Shown here piece by piece: positions 26,655 to 35,398 of a stretch of DNA of 64,000 bases. Numbering within the stretch: position 1 is the first letter of the stretch; every line of letters begins with the position of its first letter. The notes below the pieces were generated by a model that saw only the letters and a list, made by a program, of their open reading frames with translations, was not told where the DNA came from and did not search any database. This DNA comes from Anaerococcus lactolyticus ATCC 51172. Its GTDB lineage: Bacteria; Bacillota; Clostridia; Tissierellales; Peptoniphilaceae. The DNA lies in the NCBI RefSeq assembly GCF_000156575.1, contig NZ_GG666045.1:88756-152755 (forward strand), given 5' to 3'. The position numbers and the translations under genes were made by a program.

Positions 26655-27521
26655 ATGATTAATAATATGCTAAAAATGATTAGAAAAAAACAATTTTTAT
26701 ATTTTGTTTTATATATAGGATCTTTTCCTTTGTTATATTTGTGCTTTATATTATGTGCAAAAATTGAATTTATCCCACTATTTAACAATATTTTTTTGGG
26801 CATATCTATATTTGTATTTTTTGCTTATAATATTTTCTTTATTAGTAAATTTACAGACCTTAATATTAATTTTTATTTAAAACTATTGTCAACTCTTCTT
26901 ATGGTTGGACTTGGTCTTTTGGCTGGCTATGTGGTTTTGATTATGAGTATCTTTGCTTTTAAGGATAGTATTCCTTTTACTTATGATGGAGAAAAATATT
27001 ATCTCTTAAATGAAGGTTGGGTTGATTTTGATTATGTTGTTTATAGGAAAGACTTTATAACAATGGATAAGATGACCTTTGAAGATAGTGAAAAGACTTT
27101 TACAAATTTAAGTAAAGTAACAAACAAAGAAGCCAGAGACCAACTTAAATTTTATTTTCATAAGGATAAGCAAATCGTAAAAACTAACAATAATCAAGAA
27201 GATATAGAGCAAAAAGAAAACCTAAGTAGTTCTGAATTCTTAAATAACTTTGGACTCGAAGATGTTAAAAAAATCCCGAATTCAAGCTATGGTCTGATAG
27301 AAGTTGATAGGGCAGGGGCCAGGTCAAGGTGGTTTTTTGTTGAGATTAATGATGATAAAATAAAATTTATATCGGAGATTCCTGATACTAGCCCAGATAT
27401 TTCTGGATCTGTAAAAGAAGATGGGTCTATTTTACTTGTTTGCAAAGATATTAATGGAAATGAAAAACAATATAAATCAAGTGATTTTGGAAAGACCTTT
27501 GAACCTGTTAATAAAAAATAA
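26655..27521 (+). CDS. Hypothetical membrane protein with Asp-box-like C-terminus
   Basis: The 288-residue protein has about four N-terminal helices (near 14-35, 40-62, 72-78 and 80-105), then an outside domain of about 180 residues. Its end, KSSDFGKTFEPV, matches the Asp-box pattern (S-x-D-x-G-x-T-F/W) seen in sialidase-like beta propellers, but only one clear copy is visible. It follows the NERD gene by 11 bases. No known function. Confidence 0.5.
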   Translation: MINNMLKMIRKKQFLYFVLYIGSFPLLYLCFILCAKIEFIPLFNNIFLGISIFVFFAYNIFFISKFTDLNINFYLKLLSTLLMVGLGLLAGYVVLIMSIFAFKDSIPFTYDGEKYYLLNEGWVDFDYVVYRKDFITMDKMTFEDSEKTFTNLSKVTNKEARDQLKFYFHKDKQIVKTNNNQEDIEQKENLSSSEFLNNFGLEDVKKIPNSSYGLIEVDRAGARSRWFFVEINDDKIKFISEIPDTSPDISGSVKEDGSILLVCKDINGNEKQYKSSDFGKTFEPVNKK

Positions 27522-27523
27522 AT

Positions 27524-27551
27524 TTGATTTTAGGATAAATCTGCATATAAT
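27524..27551 (+). promoter_or_regulatory. Promoter of the fluoride riboswitch/antiporter unit
   Basis: TTGATT (27524-27529) and TATAAT (27546-27551) are 16 bases apart. Transcription would begin just before the riboswitch aptamer. Confidence 0.65.
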
Positions 27552-27555
27552 ATTT

Positions 27556-27644
27556 TTAGGGAATGAAGTACTCCCTTGATAATTATAATCTAAAACGCGT
27601 TGGCTGATGACTTCTACATTTTTGTAGGGTTATCAGCTTTTTTA
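27556..27644 (+). ncRNA. Fluoride riboswitch (crcB motif) with overlapping terminator
   Basis: The leader carries GGGAATGAAGTACTCCC near 27559, then AAAACGC near 27593, then GGCTGATGACTTCTAC at 27602-27617. This matches the crcB fluoride aptamer pattern: a GG-GATG-GTTC-CC-like hairpin, an AAACGC strand for the pseudoknot, and the TGATGACTCCTAC closing strand. The closing strand can instead pair with GTAGGGTTATCAGC to make a strong hairpin followed by TTTTTT. Fluoride binding should favour the aptamer and let transcription continue into the antiporter gene. Confidence 0.82.
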
Positions 27645-27660
27645 TTGGAAAGGAGATTTT

Positions 27661-28863
27661 ATGATATTATCACTTGGACTTATTGTTATTGTGGGCATGG
27701 TCTATGCGAAAATTTTTGATAGGCTAAGACTACCTAGAATAATTGGTATGCTTCTAACCGGAATTATCTTAGGACCTCAAGTATTAAACTTACTTGATAA
27801 GAATATTTTAGATATTTCTGCCGACCTAAGAAGCATAGCCTTGATTGTTATTTTATTAAAAGCTGGACTCAGTCTTGATATAGGAGACCTCAAAAAAGTA
27901 GGACGCTCTGCTGTTTTACTATCTTTTTTGCCAGCAAGTTTTGAGATTTTATCCTATGCGATTTTCGTACCAAAACTTTTAGGGCTACATTTGGTTGATG
28001 GACTTTTAATGGGAGCTGTTATGGCGGCGGTTTCTCCAGCTATAGTTGTGCCTAGGATGGTGAAACTTATTGATGAAGGTTATGGAAAAGACCAGTCCAT
28101 TCCACAAATGATCTTAGCAGGGGCATCTTGTGACGATGTTTTTGTTTTGGTTTTATTTTCATCATTCTTATCTATGGCAAAGGGCAGTGAATTTTCTTTT
28201 AAATCACTATTTAAAGTTCCTATTTCGATTGTATTAGGAATAGGATTGGGCATTGTCATTGGATATTTGTTGTATTTATTTTTTGAAAGGAATTACAAAA
28301 ATGGAGCCTATATAAGAAATTCATCTAAGGTTATTATTATCTTGGCACTTTCATTTTTGCTTGTAAGTTTAGAGGGACTTGTAAAAAATATTGTTCCAAT
28401 ATCAGGACTTCTTGCTGTAATAGCTATGGCTTCATCTTATAAAATAAAGGCTAATGAGGGAGTTGTTGAAAGGTTATCTGAAAAATTTGCAAAGCTTTGG
28501 ATATTTGCAGAAATTTTACTCTTTGTTCTTGTTGGCGCTGAGGTTGACATTAAATACATGACAGCTATTGGTAGTGTTGGAATACTTTTGATATTTTTAG
28601 GACTTTTGATAAGGTCTATAGGTGTATTTATTTCTGTCAGTGGAAGCAAGCTTGATAAAAAAGAAAAAACTTTTACAATCCTTGCCTATACACCTAAGGC
28701 TACAGTCCAAGCTGCAATTGGATCTGTTGCCCTTGCAAATGGAATTTCGTCAGGAATGGCAATCTTATCCATAGCAGTCCTTGGAATAATTATTACTGCA
28801 CCCTTAGGAGCTATTTTGATTGATAAGTCTTACAAAAATTTACTAAAAAAAGCTTCGAACTAA
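27661..28863 (+). CDS. Cation/proton antiporter family protein under fluoride control
   Basis: The 400-residue protein has about 11-12 membrane helices of the CPA (NhaP/KefB-like Na+/H+ exchanger) superfamily. Visible landmarks are RLPRIIGMLLTGIILGP in the first helices, LKAGLSLD (about 67-74), and AAVSPAIVVPRM with GASCDDVFVL, where the Asp pair forms the ion site. AAAGGAGA precedes the ATG. It sits directly behind a fluoride riboswitch. Genes of this class are frequent in fluoride regulons and are thought to help expel fluoride or restore ion balance. Confidence 0.88.
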   Translation: MILSLGLIVIVGMVYAKIFDRLRLPRIIGMLLTGIILGPQVLNLLDKNILDISADLRSIALIVILLKAGLSLDIGDLKKVGRSAVLLSFLPASFEILSYAIFVPKLLGLHLVDGLLMGAVMAAVSPAIVVPRMVKLIDEGYGKDQSIPQMILAGASCDDVFVLVLFSSFLSMAKGSEFSFKSLFKVPISIVLGIGLGIVIGYLLYLFFERNYKNGAYIRNSSKVIIILALSFLLVSLEGLVKNIVPISGLLAVIAMASSYKIKANEGVVERLSEKFAKLWIFAEILLFVLVGAEVDIKYMTAIGSVGILLIFLGLLIRSIGVFISVSGSKLDKKEKTFTILAYTPKATVQAAIGSVALANGISSGMAILSIAVLGIIITAPLGAILIDKSYKNLLKKASN

Positions 28864-28896
28864 AGGTATAATGCTAATAAACATTAGGAGGAGAAT

Positions 28897-29670
28897 ATGG
28901 CAGAAACAAGTTTAAAAGTCACTTTATTAAATTATACAAAAGACGGTGAAGAAACAATTGCACAAGCAGGGAAATTATGCTATTCTCCTGTTGGAGTTGA
29001 AGAAATTTCAAAAAAACAAGACCAAGAATCAATTGCAAAATACGTAAAAATGCTTGCAAGCCTTGGTCACTTAAGCCCAATAGAACATATTTCCTTTACT
29101 TTCGCAGTTGAGGGTGTATCAAGAACTCTAACCCACCAACTTGTTCGCCATAGGCTTGCTTCCTACTCTCAGCAATCGCAGAGATACGTAAAATTAGATG
29201 GGTTTGAATACGTAATTCCACCTCACATAAAGGAAGACCTAGAAGCAAGGAAAATTTTTATAGAGACAATGCAAAAAGATCAAGAAGCTTATGACAAACT
29301 TGCAGAAATTCTTACTAAAAAACATTATGATGTCTTAATTAATAAAGGCGAAGAGGAAAAATCTGCAAAAAGAAAGGCGATTAAGATGGCAATCGAAGAT
29401 GCCAGATATGTTTTTCCAAATGCTTGTGAAACAAAAATAGTTTTCACTATGAATGCGAGGGCTCTCCTTCACTTTTTCAATCTTAGATCTTGCAATAGGG
29501 CCCAGTGGGAGATAAGGGATATGTCAGATCAGATGGTGAAATTAGTTAAAGAAATTTACCCTAATGTTTTTGCATCAGCAGGTCCATCTTGTGTGTCAGG
29601 TCCTTGCCCTGAAGGTAAAATGACTTGTGGCAAAATAAATGAAGTTAGAGAAAAATTTAAAAATATTTAA
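28897..29670 (+). CDS. thyX: Flavin-dependent thymidylate synthase ThyX
   Basis: ThyX makes dTMP from dUMP with methylene-folate, FAD and NADPH. The 257-residue protein has the signature RHR-x5-SQQSQRY ([14 protein letters not shown], near 85-98) that binds FAD and substrate, the upstream [12 protein letters not shown] segment, and Arg in [15 protein letters not shown] Cys-rich C-terminus ([13 protein letters not shown]) is seen in some homologues. AGGAGGAG precedes the ATG. It stands alone in its transcription unit. Confidence 0.97.
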   Translation: MAETSLKVTLLNYTKDGEETIAQAGKLCYSPVGVEEISKKQDQESIAKYVKMLASLGHLSPIEHISFTFAVEGVSRTLTHQLVRHRLASYSQQSQRYVKLDGFEYVIPPHIKEDLEARKIFIETMQKDQEAYDKLAEILTKKHYDVLINKGEEEKSAKRKAIKMAIEDARYVFPNACETKIVFTMNARALLHFFNLRSCNRAQWEIRDMSDQMVKLVKEIYPNVFASAGPSCVSGPCPEGKMTCGKINEVREKFKNI

Positions 29671-29744
29671 GGGCCTTTGGCTCTTTTATTTTGCCTTAAA
29701 ATGGGTATAAAATAAGAATAAGGATAAAGAAAGAAGAGGTTTCT

Positions 29745-30446
29745 ATGTCTTATATAGAATTAAATGAAGTTAGTAAAAAATATAAGTCAGGTCAATCTGA
29801 AATTCTTGCCAATGACAGGATAAGTTTCAATCTTGAAAAGGGTAGACTTTTAATAATAGTTGGCGCTTCAGGTGCTGGTAAAACTACGCTTTTAAATATA
29901 ATCGGTGGTATGGAGCAGGCGAGTAGTGGAGATATACTTATAGATGGAAAAAATCTTAGCAAGCTTAATGAAAATGAGCTTACAAAATATCGAAGAGATG
30001 ATGTTGGTTTTGTATTCCAACACTATAACCTAATACCAAACCTAACAGCTTTGGAAAATGTAGAACTAGCAAGTGAAATTTCAAGCGAATCATTAAAGGC
30101 AGATGAAATTTTAGACCAAGTTGGACTTTCAAAAAGAGAAGGGAATTTTCCTTCTCAACTTTCAGGTGGTGAACAACAGAGGGTAGCCATTGCTAGAGCT
30201 TTGGCAAATAATCCTAAATTACTCCTTTGTGATGAACCAACTGGTGCCCTAGATTATAAAACAGGAAAAAATATCTTAAAACTTCTCCAAGATGCATCTA
30301 GAAAATTCAACTCAACTGTAATAATTATAACTCACAACTCGCTTATAAAGCCTATGGCTGATGAGGTGATAGAACTAAAAGACGGTAGGATTTTGAACGC
30401 TTATACAAATGAAAACCCTGTTTCTGTAGAAGAACTCGAGTGGTAG
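29745..30446 (+). CDS. ABC transporter ATPase (MacB-like)
   Basis: The 233-residue ATPase has Walker [10 protein letters not shown] near 41, Q-loop [11 protein letters not shown], signature LSGGEQQR near 138, Walker [13 protein letters not shown] and H-switch THN. It belongs with the FtsX-type permease gene that starts one base after its stop codon. No two-component system is attached, unlike the similar module at 20011-24679. Confidence 0.95.
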   Translation: MSYIELNEVSKKYKSGQSEILANDRISFNLEKGRLLIIVGASGAGKTTLLNIIGGMEQASSGDILIDGKNLSKLNENELTKYRRDDVGFVFQHYNLIPNLTALENVELASEISSESLKADEILDQVGLSKREGNFPSQLSGGEQQRVAIARALANNPKLLLCDEPTGALDYKTGKNILKLLQDASRKFNSTVIIITHNSLIKPMADEVIELKDGRILNAYTNENPVSVEELEW

Positions 30447-30447
30447 T

Positions 30448-33400
30448 ATGAATAAGACTTACTTAAAAAATATCCTTAGGGATATTAAAAAAACAAAAGG
30501 AAAAGTATTTTCTATAGGGGTCATGGTTGGGCTAGCCACTATGGTTATTGTAGCCCTAAACCTTACAGGACCTTCTATGCGCAAAAGCCTTAAACAATCT
30601 TTAGATACATACCATCACCCTGATATAATAGTGAAATCTACTTATCCAATGGATTATGAAGATAAAATTCTTTTGGAAAATGACAGTGACATTGAAGACA
30701 TTTCTTATATTAAAACTATAGATCTCATGGATGGCGAAAAGATTATAAGGTTAAAATCCTATGATAAAAATTTCTCTAAAATCCATCTTGAGAAGGGCAA
30801 TTTAATCAAAAATGACAAGGAAATCATTCTTGATAAGACCCTTGAAAAATATTATAAAATTGGTGATACCATTAATCTTTCTTATATAAATGATGACCAA
30901 AAGGAAAATTCTAAGATTAGAAATATTTCTTTTAGGATAGTGGGATTTTTTGCAACTAGCGAAAAATTCATGGAAGATATGCGTGACATATCACCTCTTG
31001 GAAAAAAAGAGATTGAGGGATTCGCCTTTGTTAACCCAGAGAATTTCGCTAGCGACAAGTTTAATGAAATTAATATTTCCTATAAAAATTCAACCGATAT
31101 GGATAAGACCAGCGATGAATATATCAGTTTTATTAGAGATAAAAAAGAAAAAATAGAAGATGATATCTACCTTAGACCGAAAGAAGTTTTAGAAAAAATC
31201 AAAACTGAAGCTAATGAAAAAATTTCTGATGCAGAAGGTGATATTAATGAGGCAGAAGATAAGTTAACTAGCACAGAAAGAGATTTACTGGATGCTAAAA
31301 AGAAACTGGATGACGGTTTTAATAAATATGAAACTAATAAGGCTAATTTTGAAAAGAGAATCAAGAATGCTGAAAATAAGCTTAGTAAGTCTAGGCAAAA
31401 ATTAGAAGATGGACAAATTAAACTTGAGGAGGGCAAAGAAAAATTAGCTACTTCAAAGAAAGAATATGAGAGCAAGATACAAGAAACTGAGAAATTACTA
31501 GACGATAAGTTAAAGGAATTAAATGCAGGCAAAAGTCAACTAGAAGAGAAAAAGTTAGAGATACAAAATGGTCTTGATAAAATTGATAAGACCTTTAGCG
31601 AACAAAAAGAAGCCTTGGTTAATCAAACTGGTGGCGACTTATCTTTATCAACCGCTATGCCTAGTGAAGAAGAGATGAAATCAAAACTTGACGAACAAAA
31701 AGCTCCACTTCTTTCTGCCCTTAAAGAAATTGAGGCAAAAGAGACGGAAATAAATGCGAGTTTTGTAGAATACAATAAGGGCAAGGCTGATTTTGAAGCG
31801 AAAAAACAAGAGGGTCTTACAAAAATCAAAGCTGGCCAAGCAGAAGTTGACAAAAACCAAAGAGAAATAAATCAGGGATGGACTAAGTACTATGAAGGAA
31901 GGGATAAGTTAGCCTTTAATAAGAAAGATGGCAAAAAGAAATTAGAAGATGCCTACAAGAAACTAATTAAATCAAAGGCTGACTATGAGAAAGGACTTAA
32001 GGAATTTGATGATAAAAAGCTAGAGGCAGAGGAAAAAATCCATGATGGCAAAAAGAAAATTTCTGATAATAAAGAAGCTTTGGTAAAACTCAGAGATCCT
32101 GAATACGATGTCGAAACTATTTTCGATAACCAAGGAATAGATACTTATTATAAAAATTCCCTAAATATGGATTCACTTTCAAAGGTATTTCCGGTATTTT
32201 TCTACATGGTAGCCATGCTAGTAACACTAACAACCATGCAAAGATATATCCAAGAGCAAAGGCTAATAAACGGCACTCTTAAATCCTTAGGTTATGCTAA
32301 CAAGATGATAGCTAAAAGATTTTATATTTATGGGTTAATTCCAACTGTAATTGGATCTATAATAGGAGGTATTTTAGGCAGACTTATAATTGTCGGAGTA
32401 ATCTTTGACGCCTACTCAACGGGCTTTGAAATACTTCACGCAAGCTATGTAAATTCGATAACAGTTATAATTGCATCAATTATTTTATCATCATTACTAG
32501 TTAGCCTTACAGTTTTCTTCACTTCAAAATCAACAGTAAACGAAACACCGGCAAGGCTGCTTATGCCTCTTGCACCACAAGGTGGAACAAAAATTTTGCT
32601 TGAAAGGATAAGACCTATTTGGAAGAACCTATCTTTTATGCAAAAAATCACTGCAAGAAACTTATTTAGGTACAAGTCAAGAATGTTTATGACAATTTTT
32701 GGCGTTGCAGGATGTACAGCCTTAATATTTTTTGGTTTTGCGATGATTGATTCATTAAAAGACACAGCATCAATCCAACAAAATGAACTTCATAATTATA
32801 AGGCAGTAGCAATTTTAGATGAAAAGGCCAGCGATACTGACAGGAGAAATTACCAAGAAAAAATATCTTCTTATGAGATTTTGGAAATAAAAAATAATTC
32901 TGCAAACCTAGAGAAAGATAAAATAAATCTGGATATATCTGTTGTTGTACCAAAAGATAGTAAGAAGTTTAAGGGTTTTGTGAACCTTAGAAAGGATAGG
33001 AAGTCTCCTGTAGACCTAGAAAAAGCAGGCGCAGTCCTAACAGAAAATGCAAGCAAAAAACTTGGCATCAAAGTTAATGATAAAATAAAAATCAAACTTG
33101 ATGATGATCTACTCGAAATCAAAATCGGGGGAATTGCAGAAAACTATGTTGCTGACTACTTATATATTTCAAAAGACTATTATGAAAACCTCAGCAAGAG
33201 AGCTATAAAAGTAAATGCAAATTATATTAAAGGAAATCCTGATCAGATAATTGAGAAATTAGAGAATACGGATTCTGTCCTCGCTGTTATAAATACAGGC
33301 AAGGCCTATGCATCAATGGACGCCTTGCTAGCTAACTTAAACCTTGTAATTGTAGTAATAACTTTGATTTCTTCAATACTTGCCAGTGTTGTATTATACA

Positions 33401-33738
33401 ATATTACTGATATAAATGTTAGCGAGAGAAAGAGGGAATTAGCTACTATCAAGGTTTTAGGTTTCTATCCTAAGGAAGTAACTTCCTACATTTACAGGGA
33501 AATATTTATCTTAACAATTTTAGGAATAGTATTGGGCTTTGGACTTGGTTATATTATGTTTAGGTACATAATTGATTTAGTGGCACCAAGGAATATAATG
33601 CTTGCTTATAAATTGCATCCACTAAGTTTTATAGTGTCAGCAGCCATTACCCTAATCTTATCTCTAATCATTTTAATTTATGTTCATAGAAAATTAAAGA
33701 AAATTGATATGGCTGAAGCTATGTCAAGTGGCGAATAA
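30448..33738 (+). CDS. Large FtsX-type permease with extracellular coiled coil
   Basis: The 1096-residue permease has an N-terminal helix (about 20-42), an outside region, and a coiled-coil stretch of roughly 290 residues (about 250-545) of Lys/Glu-rich heptads such as EKIKTEANEKISDAEGD. Helices follow near 570-595, 625-660 and 670-695, then a second FtsX lobe with helices near 740, 965, 1020 and 1060. The conserved ERKRELATIKVLGF is the FtsX coupling segment. The plan fits permeases with a periplasm- or wall-spanning coiled coil that act mechanically on the cell envelope. The cargo is unknown. Confidence 0.88.
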   Translation: MNKTYLKNILRDIKKTKGKVFSIGVMVGLATMVIVALNLTGPSMRKSLKQSLDTYHHPDIIVKSTYPMDYEDKILLENDSDIEDISYIKTIDLMDGEKIIRLKSYDKNFSKIHLEKGNLIKNDKEIILDKTLEKYYKIGDTINLSYINDDQKENSKIRNISFRIVGFFATSEKFMEDMRDISPLGKKEIEGFAFVNPENFASDKFNEINISYKNSTDMDKTSDEYISFIRDKKEKIEDDIYLRPKEVLEKIKTEANEKISDAEGDINEAEDKLTSTERDLLDAKKKLDDGFNKYETNKANFEKRIKNAENKLSKSRQKLEDGQIKLEEGKEKLATSKKEYESKIQETEKLLDDKLKELNAGKSQLEEKKLEIQNGLDKIDKTFSEQKEALVNQTGGDLSLSTAMPSEEEMKSKLDEQKAPLLSALKEIEAKETEINASFVEYNKGKADFEAKKQEGLTKIKAGQAEVDKNQREINQGWTKYYEGRDKLAFNKKDGKKKLEDAYKKLIKSKADYEKGLKEFDDKKLEAEEKIHDGKKKISDNKEALVKLRDPEYDVETIFDNQGIDTYYKNSLNMDSLSKVFPVFFYMVAMLVTLTTMQRYIQEQRLINGTLKSLGYANKMIAKRFYIYGLIPTVIGSIIGGILGRLIIVGVIFDAYSTGFEILHASYVNSITVIIASIILSSLLVSLTVFFTSKSTVNETPARLLMPLAPQGGTKILLERIRPIWKNLSFMQKITARNLFRYKSRMFMTIFGVAGCTALIFFGFAMIDSLKDTASIQQNELHNYKAVAILDEKASDTDRRNYQEKISSYEILEIKNNSANLEKDKINLDISVVVPKDSKKFKGFVNLRKDRKSPVDLEKAGAVLTENASKKLGIKVNDKIKIKLDDDLLEIKIGGIAENYVADYLYISKDYYENLSKRAIKVNANYIKGNPDQIIEKLENTDSVLAVINTGKAYASMDALLANLNLVIVVITLISSILASVVLYNITDINVSERKRELATIKVLGFYPKEVTSYIYREIFILTILGIVLGFGLGYIMFRYIIDLVAPRNIMLAYKLHPLSFIVSAAITLILSLIILIYVHRKLKKIDMAEAMSSGE

Positions 33739-33768
33739 TAAAAGGCGGGAAACCGTCTTTTATTTTGT
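33736..33768 (+). terminator. Terminator after the large FtsX permease gene
   Basis: AAAAGGCGGgaaACCGTCTTTT forms a compact hairpin and is followed by ATTTTGT. Confidence 0.75.
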
Positions 33769-33818
33769 CATACTAGATAAAAAGATAAATTTTGTTATAA
33801 TTATTAGTGAGGTGGAAT

Positions 33819-34388
33819 ATGAAAATTATTTTTGTAAGACACGGTCTTACTATGGCAAATATAGAAAAAAAATACTCAACCCCGGAAACAAAACTTGAAG
33901 AATCCGGTTTATATATATTAGATAAGACAAAAGAACATTTAAAAAATTACGAAATTGATGAAGTTTATACTTCAGGATTAATACGTAGTCAAGAAACTGC
34001 AAAAATTTTGGGTTTTGATAAGTACTTGGTAGATGAAAGATTAAATGAAATGGACTTTGGAGATTTCAAAGGCAAAAGCATTTTCGAAGTCAGGGAAGAT
34101 TATAAAAATTTTTTTGAACAAGAAAAAGAAGCTTACTTTGACTTATCTTATCCTAATGGTGAATCGAGGAGAGATGTTATAAAAAGGCTTAGCTCATTTT
34201 TAGATGAAAAATCGAATAATGATAAAAATATACTTTGCATTAGCCATGGCATCGCAATAAGGTCAAGTTTGTTTTGGATTTTAAAAGACCTTTCCAATTG
34301 GCAGTCTTTTTGGATAGATAATGGTTCACTTACAGTTTATAATATCAAAGATAATAAAAAACTAATAGAAAGTGTAAATATCATATGA
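33819..34388 (+). CDS. Histidine phosphatase family protein
   Basis: The 189-residue protein begins KIIFVRHGLTMAN. The RHG triad holds the phosphorylated His, a second conserved His is in CISHGIAIR, and Arg/Glu are in GLIRSQET and NEMDFG. It belongs to the phosphoglycerate-mutase-like family, and the substrate could be a sugar phosphate or a cobamide intermediate. I chose the ATG at 33819 (GAGGTGG ahead). A GTG at 33807 overlaps the ribosome site. It overlaps the next gene by 4 bases. Confidence 0.85.
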   Translation: MKIIFVRHGLTMANIEKKYSTPETKLEESGLYILDKTKEHLKNYEIDEVYTSGLIRSQETAKILGFDKYLVDERLNEMDFGDFKGKSIFEVREDYKNFFEQEKEAYFDLSYPNGESRRDVIKRLSSFLDEKSNNDKNILCISHGIAIRSSLFWILKDLSNWQSFWIDNGSLTVYNIKDNKKLIESVNII

Positions 34389-35398
34389 AATTTATCCACT
34401 TGGCTGATTGCCATCTTGGTGACAGCTTTGCATTTAAAAGTGAGCTATCGGATAAAATTAGGGCCAATAATAAAAAGTCACTAGAGAGTATTTTAAAAAA
34501 TAACAAGGATGTTGACTTCCTATTAATAGCTGGCGACTTATATGAAAGATCTTTGTTTACGCTTAGAGATTACAAAGAACTTTTCAAACTTTTTCACGAC
34601 TTTGGAAAAGATATTTTTTATGTAGCAGGCAACCACGATTATATTGGAAGTGACAATTATGATATTCTAAAGATGAAACCAGCCAACCTTCATATCTTTT
34701 TTGATAAGGAGATTAGTTACTATGAAATAAATTCAACTAGGATTTATGGCTTATCATATAGTGATAGAATCTATAAAGATGAATTTCCTTATGATATAAA
34801 TTTAGATGATGATTTTTTTAATATTTTATTAGTCCATGCTAGCATAAACAAATCAGAAGATAAGTATCTAGACTTATATTTAGATAAATTGAAAGAAATA
34901 GGTTTTGACTATGTAGGGCTTGGCCATATTCATAAGTGGGGTAATTTTGGCAATAATATTTACTATGCTGGATCTATTGAACCAAGTGATTTTTCAGATG
35001 TATATGATTATGGATATATTCTATATGATCAGGGAAAAATAAGTCATGTTAATTCCTCAATTATGAAATTTTATGACATGAACTTATGCTTTGATGATTT
35101 TGAAAATGATAGTAACCTTATATCATTTATTAATTCAAGACTTGACCCCAACAAGGAAAATTATTTGCGAATAAATCTAGATAGACAGGTTAATATTAAC
35201 AAATTAAGAAAAGAAATCAATGCAGATTATATTCAAATAAAAATTGATGAGAGAGCCTCACTTTATGATTTGGTTGATTTTTATCCGAATTCTCTTCTGG
35301 AAAAGTATAGGGAAAAATTCCCTCACAAATTAGATGATATTCAAGCGAGGGCCTTAGAATTAGGCTTGGATGCGATATACAGGAGCAAGGATGACTAG
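34385..35398 (+). CDS. SbcD/YhaO-like DNA repair exonuclease subunit
   Basis: The 337-residue metallophosphoesterase starts MKFIHLADCHLGD (D-x-H metal ligands), with LIAGDLYE, YVAGNHDY and GLGHIHKWG completing the Mre11/SbcD-type site. It pairs with the AAA protein that follows with an 8-base overlap, as in YhaO/YhaN and SbcD/SbcC. The likely role is nucleolytic processing of DNA ends. Confidence 0.88.
   Translation: MKFIHLADCHLGDSFAFKSELSDKIRANNKKSLESILKNNKDVDFLLIAGDLYERSLFTLRDYKELFKLFHDFGKDIFYVAGNHDYIGSDNYDILKMKPANLHIFFDKEISYYEINSTRIYGLSYSDRIYKDEFPYDINLDDDFFNILLVHASINKSEDKYLDLYLDKLKEIGFDYVGLGHIHKWGNFGNNIYYAGSIEPSDFSDVYDYGYILYDQGKISHVNSSIMKFYDMNLCFDDFENDSNLISFINSRLDPNKENYLRINLDRQVNINKLRKEINADYIQIKIDERASLYDLVDFYPNSLLEKYREKFPHKLDDIQARALELGLDAIYRSKDD

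Noticed and set aside
31167..31532. Long minus-strand open frame (121 codons) rich in Ser and Leu
   Set aside because: It is the antisense of the Lys/Glu-rich coiled coil of the FtsX permease gene, where stop codons are rare on the other strand by composition.
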